A stretch of DNA of 64,000 nucleotides from Tetramitus jugosus. Its lineage: Eukaryota > Heterolobosea > Eutetramitea > Acrasida > Vahlkampfiidae. The stretch's first letter is position 1, and every line of letters begins with the position of its first letter. The notes under the pieces are model-generated. The model was not told the origin of the DNA. It saw nothing but the letters and a program-made list of their open reading frames with translations, and searched no databases. The stretch is taken from positions 1 through 64,000 of the forward strand of contig OW569386.1 of NCBI GenBank assembly GCA_937625935.1. Direction: 5' to 3'. Positions 8,079 to 19,396 of this stretch are shown here, in pieces. A program made the translations under genes and the position numbers.

Positions 8079-9138
8079 ACTGTGACAGTTGTCTGGCTGT
8101 TGTCAATATCTGGGGAAGGAACACAGAATACACAAGTGGAGAAGAGATTTGTAGAACCATTGGCACAGCTATTGAAGAACAGGAAAAAATGATTTATGTG
8201 CGATCTGCAGGATCTGCCTCCTTCAATCGAGTTTGACATGCATCGTTGTATCTGTACCACATCCTACTACTCTTCGCATACGATAAACTTCACTTCGGTA
8301 TAAAATGATCTATACTCGTAATCTGGACTCCAATCAACTGCGTGATCGCTGTGGTGTCTAGTGTGTCATTCATTTCTTAGATCGGGTAAATACTCTGTGA
8401 AGGAGTAATAATAACTCTAAACTGGGAAGTTGCACCACCATTTTTAGCAAATCCTGGTTGCAATCTGATATTCAGAAGATTGTTTGTTGCAATACACCAT
8501 TCCTGTACCCTCCAGTTCTCATACACTCTTTGTAACACTGGAGAAGGTACTATATTAATATCGAATTCCTCCTCTGCATCCTTCATCTCATTCATATCAC
8601 CATCCTCCATTTCATGTACTTCTTTATTGTTGTCATCCGTGCACATATTATATATCTTGTTGAGGCTGCTCAAAAATTGAATGATTCAACCTTGTATGAA
8701 ACACAGCTCTTTTAGGCAAGAAAATACAACGAAGTTTTTCAATTTTATGAGAAGGAGTGTATCATAATCCTCGCAAATCCTCGCGCTTTTTTTGAAATGT
8801 AACAAATGAAGAAGAAACAACACAAGCTTGGAGAATAAAACATGGTTGACTCTATTCAGTATTATTATCGATCTCTGAAGAGAAAGAGGCCCAACTGCTT
8901 CGACTGCTGCAAAACATCAATGATGAGGTTGAAAGATACAAAGAAATGGTTCTGGAGGATGTTTTATAGATACCGACAAGGATACGTAAATGTACAGAGG
9001 AAGTATTGAATGTTCATCAAAATAAAATTCTATCCAGTTTGGTTCTGTAGATCTGCTCTTGATTCGGGATTCCGCCAAGAACTAGTCCGCAAAAAGCCCT
9101 CTGCGCACTGATGTTCATTCAAGTTGGGTTCGTTTGAC
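8079..9138. other. Intergenic DNA with decayed coding fragments
   Basis: No complete gene is evident. Three stretches look like broken coding sequence. On the plus strand 8073-8241 is open and protein-like (contains VVNIWGRNTEYTSGEEICR). On the minus strand 8377-8646 encodes an acidic segment of about 90 residues from an ATG. On the plus strand 8866-8966 reads EEKEAQLLRLLQNINDEVER, a helical fragment, while another frame of the same stretch gives a 55-codon ATG frame at 8842-9009. I cannot assign a family to any of them. They mark the transition from subtelomere to the conserved core. Confidence 0.35.
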
Positions 9139-9180
9139 ATGATGCAACAAAGAGTAACACAAGGAAACGAACATCAATGA
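9139..9180 (+). promoter_or_regulatory. Upstream ORF overlapping the Rid-family start codon
   Basis: A 13-codon frame (ATGATG...CAATGA) ends with a TGA that overlaps the next gene's ATG in the arrangement ATGA. If the transcript begins upstream of 9139, ribosomes would meet this frame first and could reinitiate. No other ATG lies between it and the gene. Confidence 0.35.
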
Positions 9181-9641
9181 GGACAGTCCAATCATTCCAC
9201 GAAATTACTCAAGATGAGATCTCTAACAACATTCCCGTCCTCATAGTGAACAAGGGTTATGGAGAACTTCAATTGGAAAACTATCACTACTCACAAGCGA
9301 TCAGAATTGGGAATCGTGTGGAAATATCTGGACAAGGCGGATATGACTATGAGTTCAACTATCCCGAAAATGCAACATTGAAGGAAGAGATTGTTCAATC
9401 TCTGAAAAATGTACAAAATGTGTTGGAAGCAGCTGGAGCCACATGGAACGATGTATTCAGTTTAACAACCTACCATGTCAACTTGAACGAAAGAGATGCC
9501 ATCTTCTTGGGTGAACAAATCAGGAGTAGAATTACTTCTCACGCCCCCTTATGGACATGTATCGGTGTTGCAAAACTGGCGGATTCAAGGATGAGAGTCG
9601 AGATTGTTGTCAGCGCCATTGCGTCTTCAAACAACAAGTAA
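9177..9641 (+). CDS. Rid (YjgF/YER057c/UK114) family protein
   Basis: The 154-residue product spans a whole Rid domain, with an N-terminal extension of about 20 residues. The core is recognisable from SQAIRIGNRVEISGQGGYD at about 40-58, through the LKNVQNVLEAAGATWNDVFS helix, to VAKLADSRMRVEIVVSAIA at the end. Family members form trimers, and RidA itself hydrolyses reactive enamine/imine intermediates. The arginine needed for that activity lies in an AR-S/T motif just before the last strand; here that site reads APLWTC, so the residue is absent. It probably belongs to a Rid subgroup without the classical deaminase activity. The start is the first in-frame ATG and overlaps a short upstream ORF. 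Confidence 0.85.
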   Translation: MRTVQSFHEITQDEISNNIPVLIVNKGYGELQLENYHYSQAIRIGNRVEISGQGGYDYEFNYPENATLKEEIVQSLKNVQNVLEAAGATWNDVFSLTTYHVNLNERDAIFLGEQIRSRITSHAPLWTCIGVAKLADSRMRVEIVVSAIASSNNK

Positions 9642-9761
9642 AATGCGATACCACCTAGTCTTCAAACACTTCTTCACTGATTTATGTATTCAATTAGATC
9701 GGACAGAAAGTCGGGGCCAACACCCGAAAAATCGTTAGGAGTGATATGAACCGTCATGCAT

Positions 9762-11720
9762 TTATTGTTGTTGCTGTTGAAAACGTCTGAACACATCATG
9801 AACCAGCATTCTTTTCACCACATGCTCCAAGTCGTCAAACAAATCAACTTGACCAATACCCTTCATGATTCTCTTTGATTGATTTTCAACGACTTCTTTT
9901 GACAAGTTCAACTCCCAAATGGCTCCTTGCTTCAAAAACTTATTGTAAATTGAGTCCTTCATATCATTTCGCTCATTAATCTTCGAAAGTGATTTGAACT
10001 TCAACACCTCTTTCAAAAATTCCAAATTCTCAGCACAGAGACAATTATCACAATACTCCTTGAATTGGGCATAGGTTTCCGGTTGTTGCATCATTGAATC
10101 AAAGCTCATTATCATTTGTAGATCATGCAACTTCTCCTTTTCCTTGTCTAGACTCTGTATCAAAGCTTGACGGTCACTCAAATCTCGGAGCACAACAATC
10201 TTTGCGTTGATAGATTCACCTTGTGATCCCGACAAGATGCATTCACTTACACTGACGCTTACAAGTCTCTGAACGCCAGTTTTTGAAATGATCGTAGTTT
10301 CTTTACCGTTCCACCGAGCGTACACTGGAAGATTATCTTCTGTGAACTTTGTAGAATCAAGAAAAGAAGCTGGAAAGATGTCCCTTATCGTAATATTCTC
10401 CAATTCCGATTCAAAAAATTGAAACATTTTCCAAAAGGCTGAATTAACTTGCAATATTTTCCCCATTTGGTTGATTGTTAATACAGCATCCTGCATTCCA
10501 TTCATGATAGTGTGGGTCTTCTGTTCCTCTTGTGCCACTCTATCTAACAGAGATTGCAATTTACTTTTCGAATTTTCCAGTAGTTTATATTCGACATTCT
10601 GTTTCGATCGTTCATTCTCATACTGCAATCTTTTTATCAAAAGCAGTATAATGATGAATGCTATAAGTGCACCACATATAGGCATGAACAAGCCGAACCA
10701 CTTGGATGTTTTCTTATTCTTAGAGATGAACGTCGGCGTTGCAAGGTAGTAGATTCTGTACATCCTGTCTGCAACACCAATATCTTCGAACTTTGTATAC
10801 CGAGCATTGTGAATCTTGTTCATGGATTTTGATAAAATCATAGAATCAATGCTCCCTTTGAACATTGAATCATAAATCAATCTCTCATGGGTATCAGTAC
10901 TGTTCATATCAAGAACAACTACATTTACATGCATGTTTACGTTTGCCATAGCAGCTGTCATGATCTTTCCTAATTGAAACAGACCTAGCGTTGCTCCTAG
11001 AAAGTTGCCTTCACTTGTACTATTGTTGGTCGTATTGAATACAGGAGCTAAGACCATAAAAGCTGGAATTTTGATGTTATTGTTCAACGACTCAATTAAA
11101 ACCACCTTGGCACTTGCAGCTACTCTACCTTTCATGCATCTCATGATAGTGTCTCTTCTCATTGGCTCAAAACCCAGGTCAAGACCCAACACCCCAATAC
11201 TTGCTTCAAGTGGTGAGTTGAAATAGATGGGATAATACTCACTCCTTTCTGCAACCTTCACGAGATCTCCATTGTTGTTGAATTCTCTGATTTGAAAAGA
11301 GGAAAACTCTGGTGCAGCCATCCGCGCCATACTCTCGAACGAAGACAATTCATCCAGAGGAACTCGAGGGATCCACTGAAGAGACATCAAGATATCATTC
11401 TTGAGCGAATCGGACTCTTCAGTGAAACCTACAAATTCCTGAAAGGATAAATTGGGAAACACTGACATGAGGCCTTTCAGAAGCATGACCTCCCGAATCA
11501 CACCGCCCATAATTCTATTCATATTCTGTGCAAACACATTGCCCGTTGTCTTTAGCTCTCTGACTGTTGAAATCACCTCAGCTGAATGAAGACTGACGAA
11601 GAGACCAACACCCAATGCAATTGAACCCAGGAACAGCAGTGTACCAATAAAAATAATGGGCAGGTCATAGCGCCAGTTAGCGTAACTGCAACGAGGACGA
11701 ATGCTCTTTGAATGCTCCAT
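9762..11720 (-). CDS. Membrane sensor with CHASE-like, PAS and RGS domains
   Basis: The 652-residue protein has a short cytoplasmic N-terminus, a membrane segment at about 25-50 (FIGTLLFLGSIALGVGLFVS), a 300-residue extracellular region with CHASE-type features (SLQWIPRVPLDELSSFE, and DLGFEPMRRDTI), a second membrane segment near 340-360, a coiled coil, a PAS domain at about 400-520, and a C-terminal RGS domain at about 535-645 (YAQFKEYCDNCLCAENLEFL, and VDLFDDLEHVVKRMLVHDVF). CHASE domains bind small extracellular ligands; RGS domains speed GTP hydrolysis by G-alpha. It should therefore couple a chemical signal to shutting off a heterotrimeric G protein. ATG at 11720 is preferred over a GTG four codons upstream. 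It lies just downstream of, and codirectional with, a large hybrid histidine kinase. Confidence 0.82.
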   Translation of the reverse strand: MEHSKSIRPRCSYANWRYDLPIIFIGTLLFLGSIALGVGLFVSLHSAEVISTVRELKTTGNVFAQNMNRIMGGVIREVMLLKGLMSVFPNLSFQEFVGFTEESDSLKNDILMSLQWIPRVPLDELSSFESMARMAAPEFSSFQIREFNNNGDLVKVAERSEYYPIYFNSPLEASIGVLGLDLGFEPMRRDTIMRCMKGRVAASAKVVLIESLNNNIKIPAFMVLAPVFNTTNNSTSEGNFLGATLGLFQLGKIMTAAMANVNMHVNVVVLDMNSTDTHERLIYDSMFKGSIDSMILSKSMNKIHNARYTKFEDIGVADRMYRIYYLATPTFISKNKKTSKWFGLFMPICGALIAFIIILLLIKRLQYENERSKQNVEYKLLENSKSKLQSLLDRVAQEEQKTHTIMNGMQDAVLTINQMGKILQVNSAFWKMFQFFESELENITIRDIFPASFLDSTKFTEDNLPVYARWNGKETTIISKTGVQRLVSVSVSECILSGSQGESINAKIVVLRDLSDRQALIQSLDKEKEKLHDLQMIMSFDSMMQQPETYAQFKEYCDNCLCAENLEFLKEVLKFKSLSKINERNDMKDSIYNKFLKQGAIWELNLSKEVVENQSKRIMKGIGQVDLFDDLEHVVKRMLVHDVFRRFQQQQQ

Positions 11721-12093
11721 CCTTAGATACACCTATTCCTATTGTTTATTTCGTATTTGTTTGCATGAACGATAGCACACTGCTGGAGAGTGTAATTGAT
11801 GAAAGTTGTGGAGTGTAGATTGAAAGATGACATTGGGATATTTGGACATTGGCCCAAAAAGGAGCGGTTCACTTTGCGGGTCCCCCAAGAGAACTTTTGC
11901 CGAAGGGAAACCGTGATATTGTGGAAAATCCCGACCATCGGATCCTGTCATTGAGTTGATTGGAATGGGACAAAATCGTGCCATTTCCTCAACAGGAGGA
12001 GATTGTAATCCCTCATAATCCTTATTGGTAGAACAGAAGCACTTCCGAGGTTTGTCTCTTGCAGAGTTCCGACATGGTTACAGGAACTTGTCA

Positions 12094-15000
12094 TCAACGA
12101 GCCCATCGACTCACGACATCGAAAATATCTTGTTTGAGGTACGGTTTGGTTATGTATGACTGCATACCACTCAAGATTGCTTCTTCTCTGAATTGTTGTC
12201 GCGCATTTGCAGACACTCCAATGATCGGGACTGGGGTAGACTTGTCTTTCTGTTCTTTTCTTCTGATTGCCTTTGTGCCTTCGAGCCCACTCATGATAGG
12301 CATTTCAATGTCCATCAATACTAGATCATAGTTTGTCTTGGCGACCATTGTTATCGCTTCCATTCCATTCGTTGCAACATCACACCGATGATCAGCCAAG
12401 TGAAGAATTTTCATTAACAACTTTGCGTTAATAGGATTGTCTTCAGCAATCAGAATTAGTTTTCCAGGCACGACAGGAGGGACTTGAATCAGTTGAGTCA
12501 ATTGTTCGAGTTGCTCATTCTCTTTAAAAGTATTAACCTCGGGGTGATCATGACTCTCGTAATATTCCCTTATCTCTTCTCGAGATGGGATCTGGAGTGT
12601 GATATAAAAGTAGAATTTAGACCCTTTGTCCTTTGATGATTCTACACCGATGGACCCTCCAAATGCCTGTACTAAGTCCTTACAAATCTTGAGGCCCAGA
12701 CCTATCCATGAACAAAGATATTAGCGAGACAAGAAAGAATGATACAATGAGTTACAATGATAATTACCTGCTCCTCCAAACTGTTTGAATGTGCCTCGTG
12801 TGGCTTGTGAAAACGGTTTGAACAATCTTTGTTGTTCCTTTTCTGTCATCCCGATACCAGAGTCTTGCACAGATGTGATGAGCGTAGTCGTATTCGGATT
12901 CTGTCCAGGTGTGCAAGAACAAGATACTATGATTGCTCCTTCATCCGAAAATTTGATGGCATTGCTGAGCAAGTTAATCAAAATTTCCTTATATCGATAT
13001 GGATCACCAGAAACAACCTTGCTCTGTAATGTGCTGGATATTTCACTAATCAGTTCAATTGATTTACCTTGAAGTTGTCCCTTAAACATTTGGGCAACTT
13101 GATCAATAACTTCAGCTGGCTCAAACAGAATACTTTGAAGTTTGATACTCTGATGTTCTATCATTGATAAGTTCAACACAGAATCCACAATATCCTTTAG
13201 ATGGTAAGCCGAAAGAGTAATTGCATTTACTCCATCTTGGAAGCTAGCATCAGTAGACTGGTTCTCCATCAATATTTCAGTGTTTCCTAGAATTGCATTG
13301 ACTGGATTGCGCAACTCATGACACAACACATCGATATATCTGATCAAATACAAGAGTGAGTAAAACATGTTCTCAAAATTCAACATTCGATGTGATCAAT
13401 ACATACTCTTCAAGCCTCTTCTTGATTCCTGCCAATTCCGAAGATAATACCCGATACTTTCTTTCACTTTCCAACAACTGAGAGAATTTGACGTTTTCCA
13501 AAAGAATTGATATTTGAGCTGCCAAGATAGATGTGATTTTGGCCTGCTGAGCACTAAATGCATTCCCCAATAGTTTTTGTTCCAAGTAGATAACTCCCTT
13601 GAAGTCATTGTGTTTAATGATGGGAGCACATAATATGGATTTAACACCATTAAAAACAACATATGGATCCTTTGCAAACAAAACGGAGGGAGACTTATCT
13701 CCCATAATTATAGTTTCTTTCGTTCTTGCAACATAGTTGATAATCGATAATGGATAGTTTGTACAAGAAGAGAGGGGCAACGCACGAAGTGAATCAATAT
13801 AAACACTCTCCACATTGCCATCTGCAACTACAAGCAGATCACCATTCGAATCAGCCAACATAAACACTCCTCGTTGCGCGCCTGAACTTTCGATCACCAA
13901 TCTCATCATATTATCTAAAAATTGATCCAAGGATAAGTCCATTGAAATATTTTTTGCTGCTTTCATTACAGTTAGAAGATCTCTGGAGTTGGTCGAATAG
14001 TCATCTCTATCATCAACTAATCCGTCTTCAAAAATATCTTTAGAACCACTGAGCAGCATGTAATCGTCAGTAGCTAAAGAATCTTTCTTAAGAATCTCAG
14101 AATAATTCCGTCTGAGTTGCTTAACCTTCATCACACTACCCCATTCACGATACAAATCAAATGCATCCTGAATATGTTTTTGTGCATAACTCATCATACC
14201 TTTCCTGAACCAAAGTTTACCCATCAATTCGTTCGCCAGAGCTTCATACTGTAGGAACTTATCTCGAAAAGCAGCAACTCTGGCTTTCTCGTAGTACATT
14301 ACAGCATCCATCTCATTCTTATTCATTAGACTGTATTCTGCTTTCAATAACAAGAGCTTATGCTCATTATTTGCAGGACACAAGACAGAAAATTTGTCAA
14401 ATAGCCGGATTGCAAAGTCAATACGATCAAGATACTTTCGCGCACTCTCAAAAGGAATTCCACTCATAAACGCGTCCATGTATCCCATAGCTGATAGAAA
14501 AATAACCTCGAATCGAGTGTAGTATCCAACCATCGAGTCAGGATAATCATCAAAAAAGCGATCAGAATAATACACTAGCTTCTCTATCGAATTATTCTCC
14601 CAATAACTGGATTGAACTTTTCCTGAATAGTATCCACCAACATTGATGTAATCATTCCGATTGTACGCAAGATATTCCTCTTCTAGAATTGGTTCAGGTA
14701 TTAAGCAATGACACCGAACTGGCATTGTCACTCCAATAGCGTAGTGGTAGATAAAGTCATTAATTTTGTGAATATAGGGCATATTTCTTTCGTATAGCCT
14801 TTGAATCTCGTCCAACTTGACTCCTCTGAAGTATCGATAGTTAATCATATGATGTGCGGCATAACTAGAATATGAGAAATCTCCATATTGTATTGCGAGA
14901 TCCATGCAAGAATCTAGATATGGAATTGCTTGTTCAAGGTGCTGAGTGTAATGAGAGCTTGTGCCAAAGGTAAAATATGCCCTACATTTCTGTGATTCAT

Positions 15001-18000
15001 TCGGATAAATGTCTAAACATTTCAAGCCTAGTAACCCAAAGTCAACAGACTGCTTTTCTCTTCCGGGAATATCAGCACACACCAAAAAATTGATATAGGC
15101 AATGACAGAATGCGAACAATTTCCATGCTTTAACGTGAAATTGCACGCTCTGGCACATGTCAAACATAAGAGCTCTCCATTTTGGAATCCAAGACAATAA
15201 ACAGGAGTGTATAACCAAACTAAGAGACGAAATATTAACAGATGATTTGGATCTTTCATCTCTGGTGCATCGATAAAGTCGGCAATACTTCTATTGCTGA
15301 TATTCCTATCCACTTCTTCTAACTCATCTAGCAATGCTTGATGAACGCCTTCAACTGTATCGGGAAAGTAAATCCCAAAGTAAGACAAGCAATCGGTGAG
15401 AACCCTATATGCATCTGCGTATCTCTGTTGAACTTCGTATTGGTTGACTTTAATGATGTTTACGCCAATCTTATCGTTCACACTCACACATTTCTCTATA
15501 ATTGCATCATATAATTTCTCGGCTTCTTCGAAATTTCTTCGTAAGTATTCACTTTCAACGAGTTGTTCGTTCAGCTTCAACATTAATTGGTAATAGGATG
15601 TCCAAGCATCTTCTGGCAACAGCTTCATTCCGCAACTGGCAAAATCAAAAGCAGGATCATAAGCAGAACACTCCTTTGCTCTTTGACTCGCTCTCAGGAA
15701 CAACTCAGCAATCTTAGCTCTCTCGTCCATATCAACCAATAAATCTATTGCAATCTTGAAGTGGTTCAATATGTCAAAAAGTGCCTCTTCTTGTTGATGT
15801 TGTGTTAGTTTCTCTAATAGAAGTCTTCCAATAAATAAGTGAACATTATTTCTTTCAGACTCACGAACAAGTTCGTATGCTGCTTGTTGTACTCGATCAT
15901 GAAGAAAAGAGAACTGAATATTCTGATTTGCATCTAGATCAGCCAATAAAGCAGCCGGCGAGGTCTCATCTCCAAATTGTAGAACTAAACCATCTTTAAC
16001 AGCAGGCCACAGTTCAAGTGCCGTACTTGAAAAAGATTTTTGAAAAGCAACTGAGAGAATATCAAGATCAAATTTGCTTCCAATACTGGCAGCCAATGAG
16101 AGGATTCTTTGAGTACCTGGTTCTAATTTTTGAATTCTTTGTCGCATCATCTCAACAACATTGTCTGTCAAGTTTCTCTGATACAGCTCATTCATGTTCC
16201 ATTTCCACTGACCATCAACATTATCGAACTTAATTAATCCATCGTGTGAAAGATTCGTCAAGAACATGACAACAAAGAATGGATTCCCAGAAGTCTTGTG
16301 TAACACTAACTGAGCCAGCTCCCGGCAATGTTCAACACTCTTGTTGAATGTGTCAGCGATTAACTGATTGACATGACACAATGTTAATGGCTGAAGTGCT
16401 ATTTTCTTCGCATTCTTTTTCTTCTCTAACCGTTTCATGGATAAGGCGAGTGGGTGAGTGTTTCCAACTTCATTGTCTCTGTATGCACAAATGATTAAAA
16501 GATATTGAGTATCTCCAGCAAGAATATCCTCCAATAGATCTAGTGTGGAGATGTCTGCCCACTGCAAATCATCTAGAAATATCGAGAGTGGATGAGCTTT
16601 GCTCGAGAACACACCTATAAAATCACTCATGATTCTCTTGAACCGATTTTCATTTTCACTTGGACCTAGCTCAGCCACTGGAGGTTGAGGCCCAATAATC
16701 AACTCAACATCCGGTATCACGTCTGTGATCACCTTGCCGCTCAACGACAACATTTTCTGCAGACTGGAGCGCCAATATTGAATCTGTTCATCTGATTCTG
16801 TCAGAATGATGGCAATTAATTGCTTGAACGCCTGAATAAGAGAAAAATAGGGAATGTTTCGCTTGAACTGATCAAACTTGCCAGAGATAAAGTAACCCTT
16901 GTCTCGCATCAGTGGTTTTTGTACCTCGTTGATTAGACTAGTTTTGCCTAGACCTGAAAACCCCGAAACGTATAGAATATTGCTTTGCACTGCCCCAGTT
17001 GTAACTTCTTCAAATGTTTCTAACAAGACCGAAATATCCTTCTCCCGTCCATAGAGTTTCTGCGATATCCGAAATGTGCTATACACGTCATGCTCACAAA
17101 TCTCAAACTCGTCCACCTTGTCATGAGTCCGCAAAGAATCAAGACATCTCTGTAGATCCATCTTAATACCAAAGCAGGATTGATACCGATTCTCTGCACT
17201 CTTTGCGAGCATTTTCATAATAATTTGAGAAATTACAAGTGGTATCGATGAATCCACCTCATGTGGTAACATGGGAGTTTTTGCTATGTGACTATAAATT
17301 AATTTGGAGTGATCGTTGTTCTCAAATGGCAATTTGCCAGTGATCATCTGATAGAACACGACACCCAAGCTGTAAAAATCAGTGCGGTAGTCCAAATCTC
17401 TGTGAAGACCTGTTTGCTCTGGTGAGATGTATTCCAGGCAATCCGTAAAGTTCTTGATATTGATCACTGGTTGATACTGCTTGTTCAGCATGGAGGACAA
17501 CCCAAAATCCGTAAACTTTATCTCTCCTGTTATATCATTGTAGAGCAAGTGCTTTGGTGTGATGTTTTGATGTATCACTCCGGATCGATGAATGGTCGCC
17601 AGTCCCTCGATAATGGAGATGGCAATGGTTAAAAACTCATCCAATCCATATTTCTGAACAAAAAGGAAAGAAAAGTTAATCACACATTAGTAAACGAACA
17701 AATGATTCAACCAACAAAAGAAAGTAAGCAAAAAGCTCTTCACGTACTGTTTTGTCAGTGCGCAAGGGTGTGCCATGCGAGTCTTCTAAGATTAACGCTT
17801 GTCGTTTGCCACTGCCATACCGTCTCAACTCAAAGCATTGAACAACATTGCTGTTCCCCATCAAATGTTGGGCCACTTCGAATTCCCTTCGAATCTTGTG
17901 TTTCATTTTTGAGCTGAGTGAATCTGATCTGAACAGTTTGATGATCACAGTGCACTCTCTTGCACAACTGTATGCCCTATACACGATGGATCGTTTCGTC

Positions 18001-18283
18001 GTTGTCACATGTTCCACCTGTAGATACCCCTCAAAAAGATCGCAGTGACAACTGCCATTTGCACTATTGTCTCCTGATTTGCTGACCATGGTGATAATGC
18101 TTGATGAATTGAATAGGTTGTTGTTGTAGGCCTCAATATGTGAGTGAGAGATACTATGGCTTGCTAATGATTTTTTGACAGACAGGTACTCACTTTTTGG
18201 TTGGAGGCCTCGAGGTGATGTTGCGGTTGATTTAGTGTTATTTGTGGGTCAAAATATTCCTCATCTGGTTCGGAAGAAGACAT
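12094..18283 (-). CDS. Hybrid histidine kinase: Ser/Thr-kinase-like, AAA ATPase, GAF, HisKA, HATPase, receiver
   Basis: Five exons are proposed: 18283-18194, 18131-17748, 17653-13407, 13339-12768 and 12701-12094, with GT-AG introns of 62, 94, 67 and 66 bases that keep frame and give about 1966 residues. The order of domains is a protein-kinase fold (IIKLF lysine; DFG in FTDFGLSSM; HQN in place of HRD), an AAA_16-type ATPase (Walker A GFSGLGKTSL, Walker B SIFLDDLQWAD), a long helical repeat region, a GAF domain, a HisKA box (CHELRNP), an ATPase with G box GAGLGLKICKD, and a receiver (AEDNPINAKLL, phosphoacceptor in VLMDIEMP, Lys in ITKPY). Similar architectures occur in fungal and cyanobacterial stress-sensing kinases. 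The kinase fold probably does not phosphorylate, since the catalytic Asp is Asn. The first exon is the least certain; translation could instead start at 18089. Confidence 0.85.
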
Positions 18284-18292
18284 TGCACCTTA

Positions 18293-18561
18293 ATGAGATC
18301 TCTCCGAAAGGTCCATGCCTTGAATCAGGAACTATTTTTTGGTAGTTACTACGAAAACCAATGCCTGAATCTAACAAACAACAAGCAAGAAATCAGGCAC
18401 TTGTGAGATACCCGAGCTGCTATCTTCCGGATCTCTAACAGGACTGTGAATCACTCAAACTCCTCCTTTCTAAAGCTCCACAAGCTCCAAAGACACGAAT
18501 GGCAATCTGGGAAAGGGTCAACCCTCGGAACTTTATTGCACTCGATGCAAGGAAAAATTAA
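18293..18561 (+). CDS. Possible small spliced gene
   Basis: An ATG at 18293, ten bases from the divergent histidine kinase start, opens a 37-codon frame of protein-like composition (KVHALNQELFFGSYYENQCL) that stops at 18406. A GT at 18402 and an AG near 18449 could bound a very short intron of about 48 bases. Two downstream frames stay open: one ends in TAA at 18561, exactly tail to tail with the methyltransferase stop, and the other ends about 15 bases later. Only the second keeps phase with the GT-AG choice above. I recognise no family. It may be a small mitochondrial protein, or chance. Confidence 0.3.
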
Positions 18562-19262
18562 GCGCCAATAATTAAACGAACAGAACGACCAGATGGATTG
18601 ATGTGGCCAGTGTTCGAAATAGCAACGTCCTCTTCCACCTTCAATCCAGCTCTCTCAAAACTGGCAAAGAACTCACTGGCGTATGTGACTTGGCCAAAGT
18701 CAATCGTCGTCAAAAACCTTAGTAGAGGCTTCATTAACTCTAGCAATTGATTCTTCTTTTCTTCAAATGTCTGAGTCACATAAATCTTTCCTTGTTGTTT
18801 GATCATCTTTCGTACATGTTGTAATGCCCTTGTCGGATCGGGCATAATCATCAGACTGCCGGAGAAATAAATAGCATCAAAAAGATGATCGTTTTGATCA
18901 TTGCCCTTTGAAGGTTGATAATCATAAATGGACTCATGAATCACTTGAACGTATTTGCTCAATCCTCTCTTCTCAATATTTTGTTGACACAGTTTCACAT
19001 AATCCAAATCATAGTCCACACCAATGACAGTAATGTTTTTTTCACGCAAAAGCTTTTCATTGGCAAACAAAGCGGATCCAGTGCCTATGCCAACATCGAG
19101 AATGTGAGCATCTTGAGGCAATCGTTCGAGAACGACTCTGTACCACTCTTTTGTCATTTTTACAATGAGAAAATCATAGATGAATGGTCTATATTTCTGT
19201 AATAGGACGTAAAACAGTGCAGACAGCACAACAAACACAGTAGCAAGTGTGGAGAATGACAT
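18558..19262 (-). CDS. Membrane-anchored class I SAM-dependent methyltransferase
   Basis: The 234-residue protein opens with one membrane segment (ATVFVVLSALFYVLLQKY, about 6-24) and continues as a Rossmann-type methyltransferase. Motif I is HILDVGIGTGSALF at about 56-70, the acidic loop follows strand 2 (VIGVDYDLDYVKLC), and motif II-like FDAIYFSGSLMIMPDP is near 130. Such proteins transfer a methyl group from S-adenosylmethionine; the acceptor cannot be told from sequence. The single N-terminal anchor suggests action at the ER or another membrane. ATG at 19262 is chosen because the frame upstream has only TTG. Confidence 0.82.
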   Translation of the reverse strand: MSFSTLATVFVVLSALFYVLLQKYRPFIYDFLIVKMTKEWYRVVLERLPQDAHILDVGIGTGSALFANEKLLREKNITVIGVDYDLDYVKLCQQNIEKRGLSKYVQVIHESIYDYQPSKGNDQNDHLFDAIYFSGSLMIMPDPTRALQHVRKMIKQQGKIYVTQTFEEKKNQLLELMKPLLRFLTTIDFGQVTYASEFFASFERAGLKVEEDVAISNTGHINPSGRSVRLIIGA

Positions 19263-19396
19263 TTTGAAGAAGATTGTTGTCAAAAGTGAAGTTTGTGTAT
19301 TTCACTGTTTTTCACACCAAACTTTCTCCGCGGCCACGAGTAAAACGCCGCTAAAAAGGATGTCGTTATTTTTATTTGAAGGGGCAGCACGATGTC

